A stretch of 51,792 nt of DNA from Lachnospiraceae bacterium (GTDB lineage Bacteria > Bacillota > Clostridia > Lachnospirales > Lachnospiraceae), in assembly GCA_014804365.1 (NCBI GenBank), contig JAAUZX010000005.1:1-51792 (forward strand). The letters are read 5' to 3'. Made by a program: the position numbers and the translations under genes. Positions 48,135 to 51,792 of the stretch are shown here, piece by piece. Every line of letters begins with the position of its first letter. The stretch's first letter is position 1. The notes beneath the pieces are model-generated. The model saw only the letters and a list, made by a program, of their open reading frames with translations. It was not told where the DNA came from and did no database searches.

Positions 48135-50480
48135 ATGAAAAAAATTGATTTTAATGATAACTGGCTGTTTGGGAAGCAGGGAAGCGGAGAGAAGAAGTCT
48201 ATTACCCTGCCCCATGATGCACAGATCTTCGAGAAGCGGGGGACTGATGTTTCCGATGGCGGCCATGGATATTTCCCTGGTGGTGTGTATGTATACGAAA
48301 AGACATTTACCGTTCCGGCGGAATGGAAAGATAAAAAGATTCTGGCGGAGTTCGAGGGTGTTTATAAAAATAGTGTCGTTTCCCTCAACGGTAAAGAAAT
48401 CGGGGGTCATAAATATGGCTACACCACTTTTACCGTGGAATTGACCGGATTGAGATACGGCGAAGAGAATACCCTGACCGTGGTGGCTGATAACTCAAAG
48501 CTGCCAAATTCCAGGTGGTATTCCGGTTCCGGCATTTATCGTCCCGTGTGGCTGTATGTCGGGGAAAAGAATCATATCGCATATCGGGGCGTGAGGATTA
48601 CTACTTTGTCTGTCAGCCCTGCCAAAGTGAGGGTTGAAACCAAGGCTGTTGCTGGTCAGATTGCCGTTGAAATTCTGGATGGCAGTGAAGTTGTAGCCAG
48701 GGGTTCCGGCTCCCTGTGTGAGATTGAAATTCCCAGGGGTAAACCATGGAGTGATGAAACTCCCAATTTGTATACCTGCAGGGTCACCTTGACGGAAGAC
48801 GGAGCGGTTGTTGACACCGTTTCGGAAACCTTTGGTGTTCGTAATATTACCTGGAGTCCTAAGGGTCTGTTCATCAACGGAAAGGAGACGCTGCTTAGGG
48901 GAGGCTGTATCCATCATGACAACGGTATTCTGGGAGCAGCCGCATACGACGAGAGTGAATGGAGGCGTGTCCGTATCTTGAAAGAGGCGGGATTTAACGC
49001 ACTACGTATGGCTCACAATCCCTGCAGCCGCGCCATGCTGGAGGCATGTGATTACTATGGCATGTATGTGATGGATGAAACCTTTGATATGTGGTACAAC
49101 CGCAAGACAAAGTTTGACTATGGAAATGATTTTGAAGACTGCTGGAAAGAAGATACTGCGGAAATGGTGGAGCGGGACTACAATCATCCCAGTGTTATCC
49201 TTTACTCCATTGGCAACGAAGTTGCGGAGCCATTTGAGGCAAAGGGCGTGGACGCGGGCAAAGCGATGGTGGATCTGATTCACGGCTTGGATATTTCCCG
49301 CCCCGTGACCTGCGGTTTGAACCTGATGATTATCAGCCGGGCTGCCAAAGGGCAGGGAATCTACAAAGATGGTGAACAGAGTACCGCAGCATCGGGAAAA
49401 GAGCAGAAGGAAGGCGGCAATGCCAGCCTTGCTTTTAATATTATAGCTTCTTTCGTCGGTTCGGGCATGAATAAAGGGGGAAATTCCCCCAAGGTGGATG
49501 CCATTGTCACCCCGATTATCAATGCTCTGGACATTGCAGGCTATAATTATGGTTCGGGACGTTATCCATTAGAAGAAAAACAGCATCCGGAACGGATTAT
49601 CTTTGGTTCTGAGACTTTTCCTCAGGATATTTATAAAAACTGGGAGATGGTAAAGAAATACCCTTATCTGATAGGTGATTTTATGTGGACGGCATGGGAT
49701 TATCTGGGCGAGGCCGGTATCGGTGCATGGAGTTATACCGGCGGCATGCCATTTAACAGACCATACCCATGGGTGCTGGGAGGCGCCGGCGTGATTGATA
49801 TTACCGGTGTTCCGGACGGCTCCTGCCGTTATGCATCCACTGTCTGGGGGTTGGAAAAAGCGCCTAGGATTGCCGTCAAGCCTGTGAACCATCCCGGAGT
49901 CCGGGTAAGCAAGTCTGTCTGGAGAGGCACGAATGCCATTGAAAGCTGGGCATGGGTAGGCTGCGATGGAAATAAAGCAGAGGTGGAGGTCTATTCTGCT
50001 GCCGCGTTTGTGGAGCTGCTGCTGAACGGAAAATCTCTGGGTAAAAAGAGACTTAAGGAATGTAAGGCGATTTTCAAAACGAAATATGCTCCCGGAACTC
50101 TGACTGCTGTGGCTTATACGGAAGACAGCAGGGAGCAGGCACGGCGTGAGCTGGTTTCCGCCACCGGGAAAACGGTCATTGCAGTCAAACCGGAAGTGAC
50201 CGCAGCTAAGGTGGGAGAGGTTGTCTATGTCCCAGTGGAACTTGTGGGTGAGAACGACATTGTGGAATCCAATACAGACCGGAAGCTGATGGTTTCCGTT
50301 CAGGGCGGAGAATTGTTAGGCTTTGGCTCCGCTAATCCCTGCCATGAGGAGCAGTATCATACGGGCTCCTTTACCACACATTATGGACGTGCTCTGGCCG
50401 TAGTCCGTGTAACTGATGATACCACCGTCAGCGTCACGGATGGAACGTGCAGTGTAAGTGCAGAGATTCTTATAAAGTAA
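48135..50480 (+). CDS. Glycoside hydrolase family 2 (beta-galactosidase-like)
   Basis: This 781-aa GH2 enzyme has a sugar-binding jelly roll (~1-140; PHDAQIFEKRG, SRWYSGSGIYRPVWL), an immunoglobulin-like domain and a TIM barrel (~240-560), followed by C-terminal beta-sandwich domains (DUF4982-type and Ig-like) to ~780. The acid/base is E362 in LYSIGNEVAEPFE and the nucleophile E493 in IIFGSETFPQD. No signal peptide. GAGG eight bases upstream of ATG 48135. Inside this operon it probably removes a beta-linked galactosyl or related residue from an imported oligosaccharide; exact specificity is not readable. Confidence 0.93.
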   Translation: MKKIDFNDNWLFGKQGSGEKKSITLPHDAQIFEKRGTDVSDGGHGYFPGGVYVYEKTFTVPAEWKDKKILAEFEGVYKNSVVSLNGKEIGGHKYGYTTFTVELTGLRYGEENTLTVVADNSKLPNSRWYSGSGIYRPVWLYVGEKNHIAYRGVRITTLSVSPAKVRVETKAVAGQIAVEILDGSEVVARGSGSLCEIEIPRGKPWSDETPNLYTCRVTLTEDGAVVDTVSETFGVRNITWSPKGLFINGKETLLRGGCIHHDNGILGAAAYDESEWRRVRILKEAGFNALRMAHNPCSRAMLEACDYYGMYVMDETFDMWYNRKTKFDYGNDFEDCWKEDTAEMVERDYNHPSVILYSIGNEVAEPFEAKGVDAGKAMVDLIHGLDISRPVTCGLNLMIISRAAKGQGIYKDGEQSTAASGKEQKEGGNASLAFNIIASFVGSGMNKGGNSPKVDAIVTPIINALDIAGYNYGSGRYPLEEKQHPERIIFGSETFPQDIYKNWEMVKKYPYLIGDFMWTAWDYLGEAGIGAWSYTGGMPFNRPYPWVLGGAGVIDITGVPDGSCRYASTVWGLEKAPRIAVKPVNHPGVRVSKSVWRGTNAIESWAWVGCDGNKAEVEVYSAAAFVELLLNGKSLGKKRLKECKAIFKTKYAPGTLTAVAYTEDSREQARRELVSATGKTVIAVKPEVTAAKVGEVVYVPVELVGENDIVESNTDRKLMVSVQGGELLGFGSANPCHEEQYHTGSFTTHYGRALAVVRVTDDTTVSVTDGTCSVSAEILIK

Positions 50481-50547
50481 TGCAGACAAAACATTTGAAA
50501 GAGATAGTGGGCGCAGGGGAATGCTTATGGAAAGCGAGGCGGTAAAA

Positions 50548-51792
50548 ATGAAACAAAACAGTGAAAACAACTTTTGGGTGGGTGCGGCAACAGCAGCCCA
50601 TCAGGTGGAGGGAAACAATATTTACAGTGATTTTTGGAAGATGGAGCATCTACCACATTCCAGTTTTGTAGAACCCTCAATGGATGCAGTAGATCATTAT
50701 AATCGTTATGAAGAAGACATCACTCTCCTTAAGAATGCCGGATGCAATGCTTACCGATTTTCTATTGAATGGGCAAGAGTGGAGCCAAAGCAAGGGTATT
50801 ATGACAAGGATGCGATCAGTCACTATCGAAAAGTATTAGAATTTTGTCATAGCCTTGATATGATTCCGATAGTGACTCTGCATCATTTTTCCAGCCCGGC
50901 ATGGTTGATATCAAAGGGCGGATGGGGCAAAAAGAATGTGGCAGAGTATTTTGGCGCTTATTGCGGCTTTGTGGCAAAGGAGTTAGGGAGCCTGATGCCT
51001 TATATCTGCACCATTAACGAGGCAAATATGGGATATCAGCTACAGAAGGTGGCGCAGGATGTGATGAAAGCCCGACAGAGAGAGGGCGGTGTCCAGGTAG
51101 GTGTTAATTTGGACATTAAGGTATTGTTGAAGGGGATGCTTGAGCAGGGTAAAGCGTTCCATTGCAGTCCGTTTGGCGTGAACACTTTCCTGACCCCCAG
51201 AAATGAAAAGAAGGAAAAATTTGTCATGCAGGCGCATCAGGCGGGTTGGGCTGCAATCAAGAAAGCTTCTCCCTATTCCAAGGTTGGCTTGACATTGTCG
51301 CTATTTGATTATCAACCGGTAGATGGCGGGGAAGAGGCGGTTAAAAAGTTGTGGCATGAAGATTTTGGCTTTTACCTGCCGTATATTATGGAAGATGATT
51401 TTCTTGGTGTACAGAATTATTCCCGAAAACTGGTGGGACCCGAAGGTGCCAGAGAGCCGGCTTCTGATATGCCCTGCACCCAGATGGGGTATGAGGATTA
51501 TCCTGCTTCTATTGGTCATGTGCTGCGGAAAGTGGCAAAGGAATTCCCAAGTGAGCTGATTGTCACAGAAAATGGAATTGGCACGGAAGATGACGACCGC
51601 CGTTGCCAGTTTATCCGTGAGGCTTATGAAGGCGTGATGGCTGCGAGAGCGGATGGTGTGCCTGTGAGAGGTTATATTCATTGGAGCCTGCTGGATAATT
51701 TTGAATGGCAGGCAGGATATGCAAAGACATTTGGCCTGATTGCAGTGGACAGGAAAACACAGAAACGTTATCCGAAGAAGAGTCTGGATGTA
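50548..51792 (+). CDS. Glycoside hydrolase family 1 beta-glucosidase (3' end outside window)
   Basis: The frame starts at ATG 50548 (GAGG upstream; ATG 50527 is an alternative) and stays open to the window edge, 415 codons. Ending KRYPKKSLDV, it lacks only a few tens of residues. GH1 features are the N-terminal FWVGAATAAHQVEGNN, YRFSIEWARVEP, the acid/base motif TINEAN (E158) and nucleophile motif VTENGIG (E341). WSLLDNFEWQAGY provides the aglycone/glycone-site residues. The acid/base motif has Ala where most GH1 have Pro or a bulky residue. No phosphate-specific signature can be confirmed, and the partner transporters are symporters rather than PTS, so a non-phosphorylated beta-glucoside is likely. 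Confidence 0.93.
   Translation, partial: MKQNSENNFWVGAATAAHQVEGNNIYSDFWKMEHLPHSSFVEPSMDAVDHYNRYEEDITLLKNAGCNAYRFSIEWARVEPKQGYYDKDAISHYRKVLEFCHSLDMIPIVTLHHFSSPAWLISKGGWGKKNVAEYFGAYCGFVAKELGSLMPYICTINEANMGYQLQKVAQDVMKARQREGGVQVGVNLDIKVLLKGMLEQGKAFHCSPFGVNTFLTPRNEKKEKFVMQAHQAGWAAIKKASPYSKVGLTLSLFDYQPVDGGEEAVKKLWHEDFGFYLPYIMEDDFLGVQNYSRKLVGPEGAREPASDMPCTQMGYEDYPASIGHVLRKVAKEFPSELIVTENGIGTEDDDRRCQFIREAYEGVMAARADGVPVRGYIHWSLLDNFEWQAGYAKTFGLIAVDRKTQKRYPKKSLDV

Overview
The window looks like a chromosomal segment of a gut-type Clostridia, most likely Lachnospiraceae. The signs are mid-range GC, strong AGGAGG-type ribosome binding sites, consensus TTGACA/TATAAT promoters, a fused cobA-hemD gene, Rpn-type nucleases, DUF4143 ATPases, permuted GH3 glucosidases, GPH symporters and HypA/HypB without a nearby hydrogenase. 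I see no rRNA, tRNA, CRISPR array, insertion sequence or phage module.

Left part (1-16.5 kb). The 3' end of an Rpn nuclease gene is followed by a tetrapyrrole cluster (cobA-hemD, hemB, hemL). An AAA/DUF4143 ATPase gene with its own consensus promoter interrupts this cluster. Next come an unknown alpha-helical repeat protein, a GH2 glycosidase, and a minus-strand pair encoding a zinc-ribbon membrane protein and a TPM-domain protein. A polyol/ketose PTS operon follows (DeoR regulator, EIICBA, sorbose-1-phosphate-reductase-like enzyme) and ends in a collapsed fruK'-'ptsH remnant. Two other gene remnants lie here: a RelB/DinJ antitoxin start and an ABC-ATPase fragment.

Middle part (16.5-37.5 kb). 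It holds an Eis-like acetyltransferase, DegV, a large membrane protein divergent from an XRE regulator with ATAGGTC operator repeats, and pncB. Then comes hypB - multi-Fe-S/FAD oxidoreductase - hypA - polytopic membrane protein, followed by a complete Rpn nuclease, a two-component system preceded by a degenerate 34-bp tandem repeat, and a 5'-3' exonuclease. A compact type I toxin-antitoxin locus is missed by ordinary ORF calling. A purine salvage pair (xanthine permease, xpt), a methyltransferase, an S51 peptidase and a HIT protein complete the region. Two families of hairpin repeats occur here. All copies lie just upstream of gene starts and share one orientation relative to the downstream gene.

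Right part (37.5-51.8 kb). This is a beta-glucoside utilisation locus: permuted GH3, divergent TetR, GPH symporter, AraC regulator, second GPH symporter, second permuted GH3, GH2 and a GH1 cut by the window end. The transporters would import beta-linked oligosaccharides. The four glycosidases lack signal peptides, so they would hydrolyse the sugars in the cytoplasm, under TetR and AraC control.
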